The position numbers and the translations under genes are program-made. Shown in pieces: positions 10,008-18,853 of a stretch of DNA of 64,000 nt. How positions within the stretch are numbered: the first letter of the stretch is position 1; every line of letters begins with the position of its first letter. The notes under the pieces were generated by a model. The model was not told the DNA's origin and made no database searches. It worked only from the letters and a program-made list of their open reading frames with translations. The DNA comes from Woeseiaceae bacterium (GTDB lineage: Bacteria; Pseudomonadota; Gammaproteobacteria; Steroidobacterales; Woeseiaceae): the NCBI GenBank assembly GCA_028277185.1, contig JANQGQ010000039.1:124001-188000 (forward strand), read 5' to 3'.

Positions 10008-10272
10008 CAATTGATCTCAAAATACTGTATCGCGCCCATTAGTACTACTTTAACACCGGGTACGAATCACTCAGGGCTAACCGCAACCAATAGTAACAGG
10101 CCATAGTATACGAAGCGCTCGCCGCGCGTACTGCAGCTGCTCGATGCGGAACGTCTTACTCAGAATTCGTATCGCTTTTCTGCGGGCTGGCCATCTTGCC
10201 GCCGCGCCGGTGATGCCGGACATGGGATCGGCATCACCGGGTGGCGCGGCAACAAGTGGTTCGATGCGTTTC

Positions 10273-12624
10273 TCAGAACGACTCCCACTCCTCGTCGACG
10301 GCGGCCGCCGCGTCGGAGCCGGATGCCATTGCGGCCTTTCTGCCGTTCATAGCGGTCTCCGCTGTTTTTGCGGCTTTGGGTTTCGACCAAGGCCTGTTAC
10401 CGGATCGGCGCTCGACGGGAGGTGAGTCGGCCGCTGGTTGCGCTACGACACCGTCCTCGACCGTGAAAAAGTCCATGAGATTGCTCAGGCCCTCCGCCTG
10501 CTCGCCCATCGACTCGCTCGCTGCGGCGATCTGCTCGACGAGCGCCGCATTCTGCTGCGTCAGCTCGTCCATCTGCAAGACGGCCTTGTTGATCTCGTCG
10601 ATGCCGGCGGACTGTTCCTGGCTGGATGCAGCAATCTCGCCGACGATATCGGTGACCTTTTTCGATCCGTTGACAATCCTCTCCAGCGCCTCACCCGACT
10701 GATTGACGAGTTTCGACCCGTCATCGACTTTCGCGAGGCTTTCAACAATGAGGCCTTTGATCTCCTTCGCCGCGCTTGCACTGCGCCCCGCCAGACTACG
10801 TACCTCACCGGCAACGACCGCGAAGCCCCTGCCCTGGTCGCCGGCCCGCGCTGCTTCGACCGCGGCGTTGAGCGCCAGCAGATTGGTCTGAAACGCAATC
10901 TCGTCGATGACGCTGATGATGTCGGCAATCTTCTTGCTGGCGTCGTTGATCTCCTGCATGGCGTTTACGGCTTGCTCGACAACGGCGCCGCCCTGCTCCG
11001 CCTCTTTTCGCGCCTCTTTGGCCAGCTGATCGGCGTGCGCGGCGTTTTCGGCGCTCTCGCGCACGGCGCTGGTCATCTGTTCCATCGAAGACGACGTTTC
11101 TTCGAGGCTGGACGCCTGCTCCTCGGTGCGCTGGCTCAGGTCGGTGTTACCCTCGGCAATCTCCCCGGCGCCTGCTCTGACGTTGTCCGACGCCTGCTGG
11201 ATTTCGCGGACCACGCCGGTCAGCTTCACCATGAGTTCGTTGACGCTATTGCCCAGGTTCTCGAAGAAGCCGGTCTTGTCCTCGGTCGGAATACGCCTGG
11301 TCAGGTCGCCTTCGACGGCTCCGCCGACGACCGTTTCGACCTCGCCCTCGATGGCCAGCTCCTGGGTGCGGTCGGCCCACTCGACAACCGTTCCCAAACG
11401 CTCGCCTTCGTCGTCGAATACCGGGCTGGCAATGACGCGCATGGTACGTTCCCCGATCTTCAGCTCGGCGGTGTGTGTTGCGGTCAGCCCCCCTAGCATG
11501 CTGCGTTGATGCGCCGGGTTCTTGTGAAACAAGTCGATACAGGTCCCCATCAGGTTGTTTGCGTCGAAGGCGGGCAGCTGCTTGCGAATGTCCGATTCGG
11601 CTTCGCGGAACAGTTTGCTCACCGCGTCGTTCATGTAGACGATGTTCAGATCGTTGTCGCCGATCATGACGTTCGTCGTCACCCCGTCCAGAGCCTGTTT
11701 GATGCGGCCGTTTTCGGCAGCGATCAAACGCTCAGCCTCGACGCGCTTACGATCTTCCTCTTCGCGCGCCAGCTGCTCCGTCAGATCCTGCCATTCAACG
11801 ACCGTGCCGATGCGCTCGCCGTCGTCAGCGATGATCGGGTTGGCGATGATACTGAGGGTTCTGCCACCTAGTTTGAGCTGCGATTCGAAAGTGCCGCTCA
11901 GGTCTTCGAGCAGGCGCCTCTGATGTGCCGGATTCTTGTGGAAGTCGTCGATGTTCGTGCCCATCAGGCTTCTGACGTCGAAGCCCGGCAAGTCTTTGCG
12001 AATATCCGACTCGGCGGCCTGGAACATCTCCCGGACCGTGTCGTTCATGTAGATGATGTCCAGGTTTGCGTCGGCCACCATCACGTTTGCCGTGACGCTG
12101 TCCAATGCCTGTTTGATGCGACTGTTCTCGGCCGCTGTCGATTCCTTGCTCATTTCAACTCCCTCTTTCGGTTCGGTGTCTTTCCCGGGGTGGTTCTGGT
12201 ATTCGTTCAGCATGACGTCGGCGATCAGACCCAGCGCGTCGCTCCAGGCGCTTCGAGTTTGCGGAGTCCAGGCGGGTCCGGCGATCTCGCCCATTACGTC
12301 GAGCAGCGTCTCGGCTACCGCGACGTAGTGCGCGGAAGTCGCTCCGTAGTCTTCGTGTCGCCGTCCGAGCTCACGCAGGACCGGCAGCAGCTCTTCGGAA
12401 TTGCGGAGGTTTTCGATGACGAGCTTCAGTGCAGCCAGCAACTTGCCTTGCTGCACGCGCATATCGGTGTCGGCGAACAGCGGCTCGACGGCCGGGTGTC
12501 GGCAGAACAGTTCGGAGTAAAAGCGGGCGACGAGCTCCTCGGCCTTCGGCTTTATGAGCGCGAAGGAAGTTTCGAGGGTCTCGATATCCAGGTCGGCGTA
12601 CTGCGGCTTCGATCCGTTACTCAT
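10273..12624 (-). CDS. Soluble globin-PAS-PAS-HAMP methyl-accepting chemotaxis protein
   Basis: 783 aa with no transmembrane segment, so cytoplasmic. Start ATG 12624 lies 10 nt after the CheW stop and precedes the globin fold. Residues 12-145 are a flavohaemoglobin/single-domain-type globin with Tyr36 (B10), Gln59 (E7) and proximal His90 in LGRRHEDYG. Two near-identical PAS domains follow (about 165-285 and 303-425; MNDTVREMF and MNDAVSKLF, both with FHKNPAHQR), then a HAMP-like segment (about 430-470) and the signalling domain (about 480-720) with the tip [20 protein letters not shown] (574-593). The last residues, EEWESF, look like the CheR/CheB-tethering xWxxF pentapeptide on a flexible linker. 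It probably senses O2, NO or redox state. Co-directional with cheW. Confidence 0.93.
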   Translation of the reverse strand: MSNGSKPQYADLDIETLETSFALIKPKAEELVARFYSELFCRHPAVEPLFADTDMRVQQGKLLAALKLVIENLRNSEELLPVLRELGRRHEDYGATSAHYVAVAETLLDVMGEIAGPAWTPQTRSAWSDALGLIADVMLNEYQNHPGKDTEPKEGVEMSKESTAAENSRIKQALDSVTANVMVADANLDIIYMNDTVREMFQAAESDIRKDLPGFDVRSLMGTNIDDFHKNPAHQRRLLEDLSGTFESQLKLGGRTLSIIANPIIADDGERIGTVVEWQDLTEQLAREEEDRKRVEAERLIAAENGRIKQALDGVTTNVMIGDNDLNIVYMNDAVSKLFREAESDIRKQLPAFDANNLMGTCIDLFHKNPAHQRSMLGGLTATHTAELKIGERTMRVIASPVFDDEGERLGTVVEWADRTQELAIEGEVETVVGGAVEGDLTRRIPTEDKTGFFENLGNSVNELMVKLTGVVREIQQASDNVRAGAGEIAEGNTDLSQRTEEQASSLEETSSSMEQMTSAVRESAENAAHADQLAKEARKEAEQGGAVVEQAVNAMQEINDASKKIADIISVIDEIAFQTNLLALNAAVEAARAGDQGRGFAVVAGEVRSLAGRSASAAKEIKGLIVESLAKVDDGSKLVNQSGEALERIVNGSKKVTDIVGEIAASSQEQSAGIDEINKAVLQMDELTQQNAALVEQIAAASESMGEQAEGLSNLMDFFTVEDGVVAQPAADSPPVERRSGNRPWSKPKAAKTAETAMNGRKAAMASGSDAAAAVDEEWESF

Positions 12625-12634
12625 GCTGCACCAT

Positions 12635-13162
12635 TTAGTGAATGCAGCCACTGGCCGGTATACGCCGCGTCGCTTCGCCCGCCAGCACCGACGCATCGAC
12701 CAGACTGTCGACGTCGAGCGCAAAGACCTGCCGTCGGCCCACCCTGGCCGTTCCGCGTACGAATTCGCGGCTCACGGGAAAGTGCCGATCGGAGCCGGGC
12801 TCGTGAAGGAGCTCCTGCGCACCGATCGAGGAGTCCACAGTGAACCCTACCGGCAGGAATACACCGTTGCAGGTGAAGCTCAGAACGACCACCAGCGTCC
12901 TGCGCGTGGGTGCAGCGCGATCCAGCTTAAGGCGTGCGCGAAGGTCGACGACAATCAGCTTCGGGCGCTGGTGATCGGTTTTGCCGAGAACATAATCCGG
13001 CGCACCGGGAACGGGTGTCACGTCTTCCCAGCTTTGGATCTGCAGGAGGCGTGGAACCTCGACCGCGAACTGCTTGCCCGACAAAGTGAATACCAGGTAT
13101 TGTCCGGTAACGGCCGGGGCCGGTTCCGTCGCGGTTTCAGGTGTTGCTGTCAGGGTCGCCAT
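12635..13162 (-). CDS. CheW-like chemotaxis coupling protein
   Basis: 175 aa. The N-terminal half is clearly Che[23 protein letters not shown] and [13 protein letters not shown]. After that, the usual GVINLRGKVIPVIDLR region is replaced by [19 protein letters not shown], so the loop that normally contacts CheA and the receptor differs. The remainder keeps CheW-like beta strands ([22 protein letters not shown]). The protein is encoded directly upstream of the globin chemoreceptor, with only 10 nt between them, and probably couples it to a CheA encoded elsewhere; no cheA is present in the window. A specialised or divergent CheW is the most likely reading. Confidence 0.8.
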   Translation of the reverse strand: MATLTATPETATEPAPAVTGQYLVFTLSGKQFAVEVPRLLQIQSWEDVTPVPGAPDYVLGKTDHQRPKLIVVDLRARLKLDRAAPTRRTLVVVLSFTCNGVFLPVGFTVDSSIGAQELLHEPGSDRHFPVSREFVRGTARVGRRQVFALDVDSLVDASVLAGEATRRIPASGCIH

Positions 13163-13902
13163 GTTGCGGGCTCTGCTTCATTTTGCATAAGCAGGTAATC
13201 GTCCGCTGCGGCTTTCCAACGTTGTCCGGAGGCGACAGAATTCCGTCTTTAAGCGACAAATTCAGGGAAAACCGCTAATCGGCACTAGCGGCGCGATTCC
13301 CGGCGCTCTCTTGTTTAGGTGGGGCAGGGAGCAGGACCCGACCCGGTTCGAACGAAAGCTCCGGGTCTTCGTTTCACGCTATGCCCCATTGATCTGCCTG
13401 CCAGCAAGCCGCCTGCATCGAACATCAGGCAAATTGGCAATTCTGCAGAACGCGGCCACCACGATTGTGGGTGCGTTTCATTGATAGACTCGGACGACCC
13501 TATTCGTAGAGCGGTCCCGACGAAAAAGCCGCGTAGTCAGCGATTTCGCAAGCGGGAGTATGCCAGGGATCGCCAAACGTTTGCTTTCCCATGCGCTTTA
13601 CTTTGTATCGTTTCGTATCAGGAACGAGGGTCGACTTGACGCGAGACGGCAACATTAGTTTGCCGGGCCCGGCAGAACAAACCCGGCCTCTTTGCCTCAT
13701 AGTCAGCTCGGCCGTATCTGGCCTGGGGAATCGGCTTATCCGGCTCGGGCCATTGCATAGCTCCGATATGGTCGGAAAAGTCAGACCGTTCGATGAGATC
13801 GAAGAAATGGACCGTACGCGACTGCGGTCGCACTCGGCTCCCGAGCCCGGGGCAGCCGTGCTTGCTATGCGACGATGGCGCCGCGAATGGCGAACAAGCG
13901 GC
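13163..13902. other. 740-nt intergenic region without a recognisable gene
   Basis: The region lies between the start of cheW and the end of the thioredoxin-like lipoprotein gene. Open frames on both strands here show no family motifs, no good ribosome-binding sites and odd composition. The part next to cheW (13163-13310) must hold its promoter. A copy of the dispersed repeat sits at 13317-13341. The rest (13342-13902) shows nothing I can assign and could be decayed sequence. Confidence 0.5.
13317..13341 (+). repeat. Dispersed repeat copy 2
   Basis: 25-nt sequence beginning AGGTGGGGCAGGGAGCAGGA. It matches the inverted copy at 8909-8934 with one indel and one substitution. The pair brackets the AraC/chemoreceptor/CheW block. 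Confidence 0.75.
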
Positions 13903-15525
13903 TCAGCCGCCCGCTGGCTTATCCAGAAAGCTCTCGCAACGCTCTCGCCCGACCTCGCCTGCCGGGATCGCGGCGCAGACCGTTCCGATTCGCGCTCTCA
14001 CACGCGTGAGCACCGCCGCTCTTTCCGGCGTATCAGCCCACGCAAGCAGCGCCTCGCTCAGCCGCGAGGCACGCGCCTGCGTCCCGCCGAACAGTGCCCC
14101 CGCCGGATCCTCGAACTCCTCGAACAGGCCGGCGGTTGTGTTCTCGATATCGTCGAGCGAATCCGGCGAGAGACGGAGCAGCGCCGAGATGTAACCGTAG
14201 CCCCAGCGAAATCGGGTACTGCCGCCCGTGGCCGTATCGTACGCGCGCTTGCGCCACAGAAGTGCCGCCGCCGTGTCGCCCTCGCGTTCGGCGTAGCCGG
14301 CGATGCCCGACATCAGGTAGTAGGGTTGCTTCGAATTCGCGAGCTCCGCCTCGAGCAGACCGGACGCTTCACCCGGAAGTTCGGCCGCACGCAGCAGGCT
14401 TGCCGCGTTCGTCACCACGGCATGCCGCTCGGTGGGATCGGTCGTGGCATCGAGCGAGCGGGCAACGCGGTCCCGGATCGCGGACTGAACGGCCGCCGGG
14501 ACCGATGCCGCAGGATCGTCCAGCTTCAAAAAAGCGATCGGTGCGTAACTCGCGTAGAACTGTTCTACGGTCGACAGCCTTGGGTCGTCCGCCAGCTCCA
14601 GCATTACGGCCTCCCAATGTGCACTCAGGGCATCCCGTTCCGGCGTTCCCGGCTCGGTCACGGCGCCGACGAATTTGCTGCCCGCATGCAGCACCGTGTC
14701 GAGATTGGCGACGATCGTATTGCCATCGGCGAGCAGAGCCGTGAGATCGTCCATCGCTGCCGCGCGCGTCCCGGGGTCGAGCCCTTCGTCGCCGGCCTCG
14801 TCAATCACGGCGCCGAGCGATTTCATTGCAAGCCGCAGGCACGCGGTGCCGGCGCTTTCCGGACAGGCTGTCGCAAGTGAATTGAAAGTATCGCTCGCGC
14901 TCCGCTTGCCGAGCGCACGCTGGTTATCCTGTCCCCAGGAGTAGACTGCCAGCTGCTGCCACTCCCCGGCACTCAGTCCCTCCCCCGCCAACGCCGCCGT
15001 GACGAGATCCGCGACCGGGCGCATCGCGTTCATCGCGAGATCGAAAACCTCGGCGTACGCCTCCAGGTTCAGGGCGTTCGGAATGCGGGTGATCTCGGCC
15101 CCGTCCGGCCGAAACACGATCATCGTCGGGTAGCCCCTGACGCCGAAGCGCTCGCCCGCGCGTTGCGCGGAGCGTGCATCGCCGTCGAGTTCCACGGCAA
15201 TGAACTGCCGGGTCTGATCGATGACATCGCGGCGCGTGAAGATCGTGGCCTGCACCTGCTTGCAGTAAGGGCACCACGTTGCACCCCAGTACAGGAACAG
15301 CGGTTTGTTCGCATCGCGCGCCGCGGCGAAAGCCGCTTCGACGTCGCCGTCGAACCAATCGATGCCGAGCGTCTCCGGCACATCGACGGCAGTCGTCTCC
15401 TGCTCCTCCGGCGGCGACGACTCATCATTCGGGTTGCAGCCGGGCAAGAGCACGCAGCCCAGAAGCGCGATAGCGGCCCCGATAACGGTTCGCCAGCCGG
15501 CCACAACAGTTGCCGCCACCTTCAT
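13903..15525 (-). CDS. Thioredoxin-domain lipoprotein
   Basis: About 540 aa from ATG 15525; a GTG at 15546 is possible but adds residues before the signal. The signal peptide ends in a lipobox LLPGC (Cys30), so the protein is membrane-anchored on the periplasmic side. A thioredoxin-like domain (about 55-170) carries CPYC at 85-88 within FLYWGATWCPYCKQ, and has the YPT cis-proline motif in GVRGYPTMIVF. The 370-residue helical C-terminal region looks like TPR/HEAT-type repeats and is not recognised. The start follows a run of eight G residues that replaces a normal Shine-Dalgarno. A thiol-disulfide or envelope protein-quality role is inferred. Confidence 0.85.
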   Translation of the reverse strand: MKVAATVVAGWRTVIGAAIALLGCVLLPGCNPNDESSPPEEQETTAVDVPETLGIDWFDGDVEAAFAAARDANKPLFLYWGATWCPYCKQVQATIFTRRDVIDQTRQFIAVELDGDARSAQRAGERFGVRGYPTMIVFRPDGAEITRIPNALNLEAYAEVFDLAMNAMRPVADLVTAALAGEGLSAGEWQQLAVYSWGQDNQRALGKRSASDTFNSLATACPESAGTACLRLAMKSLGAVIDEAGDEGLDPGTRAAAMDDLTALLADGNTIVANLDTVLHAGSKFVGAVTEPGTPERDALSAHWEAVMLELADDPRLSTVEQFYASYAPIAFLKLDDPAASVPAAVQSAIRDRVARSLDATTDPTERHAVVTNAASLLRAAELPGEASGLLEAELANSKQPYYLMSGIAGYAEREGDTAAALLWRKRAYDTATGGSTRFRWGYGYISALLRLSPDSLDDIENTTAGLFEEFEDPAGALFGGTQARASRLSEALLAWADTPERAAVLTRVRARIGTVCAAIPAGEVGRERCESFLDKPAGG

Positions 15526-15701
15526 ACCCCCCCCAATCCAGCACACGAAAAGAGGCTGGCAGCGGAATACCGGCCGCTACCAGCCTCCTGCAACGTCCCT
15601 GCTGATTTTATTGCGCGCCCGCTGTCGACGTCCGTACGGCGCGTACACAAGGGTCTTTCGATATGCCATGAGTATCTGGCTCGCGGAATCGGCTACCCTA
15701 A

Positions 15702-15727
15702 AATTGATAACACCAATTGATAACACC
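15702..15727. repeat. Perfect tandem 13-bp repeat (AATTGATAACACC x2)
   Basis: Two abutting exact copies at 15702-15714 and 15715-15727, in the gap between the MarR gene end (15738) and the lipoprotein start (15525). It could be a regulator-binding site for the lipoprotein gene. AT-rich compared with its surroundings. Confidence 0.6.
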
Positions 15728-15737
15728 GGTCGGAACG

Positions 15738-16223
15738 TCAGAACTGGTTATCGCTCTCATCCTCTCGTTGACGGAGCGCCGCATACCAGTCGCGGGATAG
15801 CCTGGCGATCGCCGTGCGATCGACTGCAGTCAGATTATAGTCGGCAGTTACCAGCATCTCCGCAACAGAACTCCGCGCCTCGCCAAGCTGCAACCTGCCC
15901 GCCCGGGTCAGCGTCGCGGTCTTGCGGCGCTGATCTCTCGCGTCGAGATGGCAACGCACGAAGCTGGCGGCTTCGAGGCGCGCAACCCAGCGGGACAGCG
16001 ACCCTTTCTGCATCGCGAGGTCCTCGGCGAGTTCGCTCATGATGCGGGGCCGTGCATCGAGCGCTTCCAGAATCAACCAGGATTCGGGCGTCATCCGAAC
16101 CTGTCGCAGCGCCCGCATCGTCGCAAGCTGAAGAGCCCTGCCGGCCAACAAGCAATGCAACACGTCCTGGGCGTTCCAGCGTTCGTCGTCGCTCGTCTGA
16201 GCGAATTGGACCTCCCCCATCAG
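15738..16223 (-). CDS. MarR-family transcriptional regulator
   Basis: 161 aa from ATG 16223, chosen because AGGGGGG lies 6 nt upstream and the length fits the family. An in-frame ATG at 16316 would add 31 polar residues. The winged helix-turn-helix is seen in MTPESWLILEALDARPRIMSELAEDLAMQKGSLSRWVARLEAASFV, followed by the wing DARDQRRKTATLTRAGR, a classic MarR pattern. It lies downstream of, and co-directional with, a GNAT acetyltransferase gene, which may be in the same transcript. Ligand and targets are unknown. Confidence 0.9.
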   Translation of the reverse strand: MMGEVQFAQTSDDERWNAQDVLHCLLAGRALQLATMRALRQVRMTPESWLILEALDARPRIMSELAEDLAMQKGSLSRWVARLEAASFVRCHLDARDQRRKTATLTRAGRLQLGEARSSVAEMLVTADYNLTAVDRTAIARLSRDWYAALRQREDESDNQF

Positions 16224-16428
16224 CTGCCCCCCTGAAACGAGGACGGCCGGCTGCGATTCGCGAGCACCGGGCTGCCGTACTTGACGACGGTGAGCTTTCC
16301 CCTCATTGGCATTCATCCTTCTTGTGACCGAGCCAGCGCCTTCGATGTGGCACCGACCATCGTTATATGAGTCCCGGAGAAGAGATTTCGGCCACCGGGC
16401 CACCCCAGATTCGCGCCGCGGGCGGCGT

Positions 16429-17004
16429 TCAGGGCATCGCGGTCTCCGCAGATCGCCGACCGATTGCCTTATGCATGAGCAGCCCCCGCATTGCGAGACC
16501 GGGACCGACGGCGTACTCGATCGGCTTGCCCGGCGCGTAGCCGTTCGCGCGGTAGAGCCGTTCTCCGCCAGCCGTTGCCGCCAGCTCGAACGACCGAAAT
16601 CCCGCGATGCGCGCCGCATTCTCGCAGCAGGTGAGCATCAGCGTCCCCAGACCGCGGCGGACGAAGCACGGATGTACAAAGAACGCGCGGATTCTTGCGG
16701 AGTCGACGGCGGGATCGAGGACCTCCGGATGACGCGATCCCCGACCGTCCGCTCCGTACAGCGTGCGTCGGAAGCTCCAGCCGCCGCAGGCGGCGAGCAC
16801 GGTATCGACGAATATCAGGTAGAAGGTGGCATCGCGAATGAGTCGGGTGTCGAGCCCCAATACGCCACTCTCGAGCGCAGACTCGACGACGTCGTTCGGA
16901 TAGTCGTTCCCGCCCAGCTCCCGTGCGGATATCGCCATGAGTGCACCGACGGCCGGCACGTCGTCGAGGGTTGCCGGTCGAATCGACAGAATCGGGGTCT
17001 TCAT
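16429..17004 (-). CDS. GNAT-family N-acetyltransferase
   Basis: 191 aa. The N-terminal LSIRPATLDDVPAVGALM is the usual GNAT start. The acetyl-CoA-binding motif A is ARIRAFFVHPCFVRRGLGTLMLTCCENAA (about residues 103-131), with the R-R-G-L-G loop. The C-terminal ERLYRANGYAPGKPIEYAV matches motif B. The substrate is not predictable. It is divergent from the BTAD-hydrolase gene across a 166-nt region that contains a 10-bp perfect inverted repeat. Confidence 0.9.
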   Translation of the reverse strand: MKTPILSIRPATLDDVPAVGALMAISARELGGNDYPNDVVESALESGVLGLDTRLIRDATFYLIFVDTVLAACGGWSFRRTLYGADGRGSRHPEVLDPAVDSARIRAFFVHPCFVRRGLGTLMLTCCENAARIAGFRSFELAATAGGERLYRANGYAPGKPIEYAVGPGLAMRGLLMHKAIGRRSAETAMP

Positions 17005-17018
17005 ACTTTGCTCCTGTT

Positions 17019-17049
17019 ACGCATCCGGTCGAGCATCGGCCGGATGCGT
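17019..17049. promoter_or_regulatory. 10-bp perfect inverted repeat in a divergent promoter region
   Basis: ACGCATCCGG (17019-17028) and CCGGATGCGT (17040-17049) are separated by 11 nt, between the GNAT gene (minus) and the BTAD-hydrolase gene (plus). It is a candidate operator for either gene, or a leader hairpin of the GNAT transcript, since it starts 15 nt from that start codon. Confidence 0.5.
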
Positions 17050-17170
17050 GGGAGCGAGCGTGGTCGGCCGCGTGGTATTCCACAAGGCTGTCGCGTGGCG
17101 AGGCCGGCACCGCGGTATACTACGGATCGCGCTGGCACGCTCACCGCACGCTTTCACGATCTGACACCCG

Positions 17171-18766
17171 ATGACCCGGATTTCCCTCAAGACCCTGGGC
17201 GAACTCGGCGTCCGGCACGACGACCGGGACGCGACGCTGCCGGCATCGAAACGCACCCGCGCACTCCTCGCCTACCTCGCGCTCACCGCCAGACCGCACC
17301 GGCGAGACCGCCTTTGCGAAGTGTTCTGGGCAATCCCCGACGACCCGCGGGGCGCGCTCCGATGGTCGCTCAGCAAGCTGCGCCCCCTGGTCAACGACGC
17401 TGCCGTCGAACGCCTCGCGGCCGACCGCGAGCGCGTCACGCTGCTCACGGCCGATATCGACATCGACATTCGGTCGATCGCCGAAGAGGTCCGGGGAACC
17501 GATCCGTCACCCGATCGGCTCCAGACTCTGGCGCATCTGCTGCAGCAGCCGCTACTCGAGGGGATCGACCTGCCCGAGCAGTCGTTGTTCCAGGAATGGC
17601 TGACCGCCGAACGCGAGGAAGCGAGGCAGCAGCAGCTGATCGTACTCCGGAAGCTGTCCTGTCACGAGACCCTTGCCCCGGACAGGTCGCTGTCCTGGGT
17701 TCGGGCGTGGGTCGAACACGATCCGTTCAACCCCGAAGCCGCGACGCTCCTCCTCACCCGCCTCGAACAACTCGGCATGGAACGGGAGCTTGCCGCCGTA
17801 TCCGGGGAGATGTCATCGCGATTCGGCAAAGCCGGCGTCGCCTGGTCCCCGGACGCGCGAGTCGCCAGATGCAGCGATTCGGCGACGAGCGAGGATTCAC
17901 AGACTCTCCCGCATCTCATCCTCGCGCGGCAGAAGGTGCAGTTCTGCACGGCCCCCGACGGCATTCGTATCGCTCACGCGTCGGTCGGCGACGGACCTGT
18001 GATCGTCAAGGCGGCCAATTGGCTCAGCCATCTCGAACTCGACTGGAACGCGCCGATCTGGAGCCCTTTGTACCGGGCTCTGGCGCGGGATCATCGAATC
18101 ATCCGCTACGACGAGCGCGGTAACGGCCTGTCCGACTGGGATGTCGACGATATTTCTTTCGCGGCGTTCGTGAACGATCTCGAGACCGTGGTGGATGCCA
18201 ACGAACTCTCCCGATTCGCGCTGCTCGGAATCTCTCAGGGGGCCGCGGTATCTATCGAGTACGCGGTTCGTCATCCTGAACGCGTCACGCATCTGATCCT
18301 TTTCGGCGGCTACGCGGCCGGCTGGCGCATCGACGCCAGCGACGAGACGATCCGCGAGCGCGAAGCCGTGATGACGCTGACCGGGACCGGCTGGGGCCAG
18401 GACAATCCCGCGTACCGGCAGATCTTCTCGTCGACCTTCATGCCTGGCGCCACGGCCGAGGAGCTGAGCTGGTTCAACGAATTCCAGCGCCGCACCACGT
18501 CGCCGGAGAACGCCGTGCGCTTCCTTTCCGCATTCGGAGACATCGACGTACGCACCCGCCTCGCGGAGGTCAGCGTTCCGACCCTCGTGATTCACTCGCT
18601 CGGCGATCGGCGCATTCCGGCAGCCACCGGACGCAATATTGCGGCAAGCGTCCCGAACGCCGAGTTTCTCGGCCTCGAAAGCGACGGCCACCTCCTGCTC
18701 GGCCGCGAACCGGCGTCACAGGTCTTCGTCGAAGCCGTTCGGGCATTCGTCGCCCGCGAGTCGTAG
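17171..18766 (+). CDS. SARP/BTAD-like domain fused to alpha/beta hydrolase
   Basis: 531 aa. Residues 1-240 resemble the N-terminal and bacterial transcriptional activator domains of SARP/AfsR proteins (LKTLGELGVRHDD; SKRTRALLAYLALTARPHRR; ALRWSLSKLRPLV; then a helical repeat region WVEHDPFNPEAATLLLTRLEQLG). Residues 250-531 are an alpha/beta hydrolase: RFDERGNGLSD-type loop (YDERGNGLSDWD), nucleophile elbow GISQG with Ser355, probable acid Asp479 in LGDRRIP and His507 in SDGHLL. The catalytic triad looks intact. The combination suggests a regulator that senses a small molecule through a hydrolase fold, or an enzyme with a protein-interaction domain. Start ATG 17171. Confidence 0.88.
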   Translation: MTRISLKTLGELGVRHDDRDATLPASKRTRALLAYLALTARPHRRDRLCEVFWAIPDDPRGALRWSLSKLRPLVNDAAVERLAADRERVTLLTADIDIDIRSIAEEVRGTDPSPDRLQTLAHLLQQPLLEGIDLPEQSLFQEWLTAEREEARQQQLIVLRKLSCHETLAPDRSLSWVRAWVEHDPFNPEAATLLLTRLEQLGMERELAAVSGEMSSRFGKAGVAWSPDARVARCSDSATSEDSQTLPHLILARQKVQFCTAPDGIRIAHASVGDGPVIVKAANWLSHLELDWNAPIWSPLYRALARDHRIIRYDERGNGLSDWDVDDISFAAFVNDLETVVDANELSRFALLGISQGAAVSIEYAVRHPERVTHLILFGGYAAGWRIDASDETIREREAVMTLTGTGWGQDNPAYRQIFSSTFMPGATAEELSWFNEFQRRTTSPENAVRFLSAFGDIDVRTRLAEVSVPTLVIHSLGDRRIPAATGRNIAASVPNAEFLGLESDGHLLLGREPASQVFVEAVRAFVARES

Positions 18767-18853
18767 AAGCGGCTCCACAATTTCCACGCGGGCGACCACA
18801 CCCGTTTCCACGATAGGCACCCAGACTCCCGCGCGCTTCACGGGAGACTCTAC

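Noticed and set aside
13163..13310. Possible sigma-28 (flagellar) promoter for cheW
   Set aside because: A GCCGATTA -10-like element exists on the minus strand, but there is no TAAAGTTT-like -35 at the right distance.
13500..13700. Open frames in the 740-nt gap, including one reading YKVKRMGKQTFGDPWHTP
   Set aside because: No homology pattern, no start signal, and competing frames on both strands.
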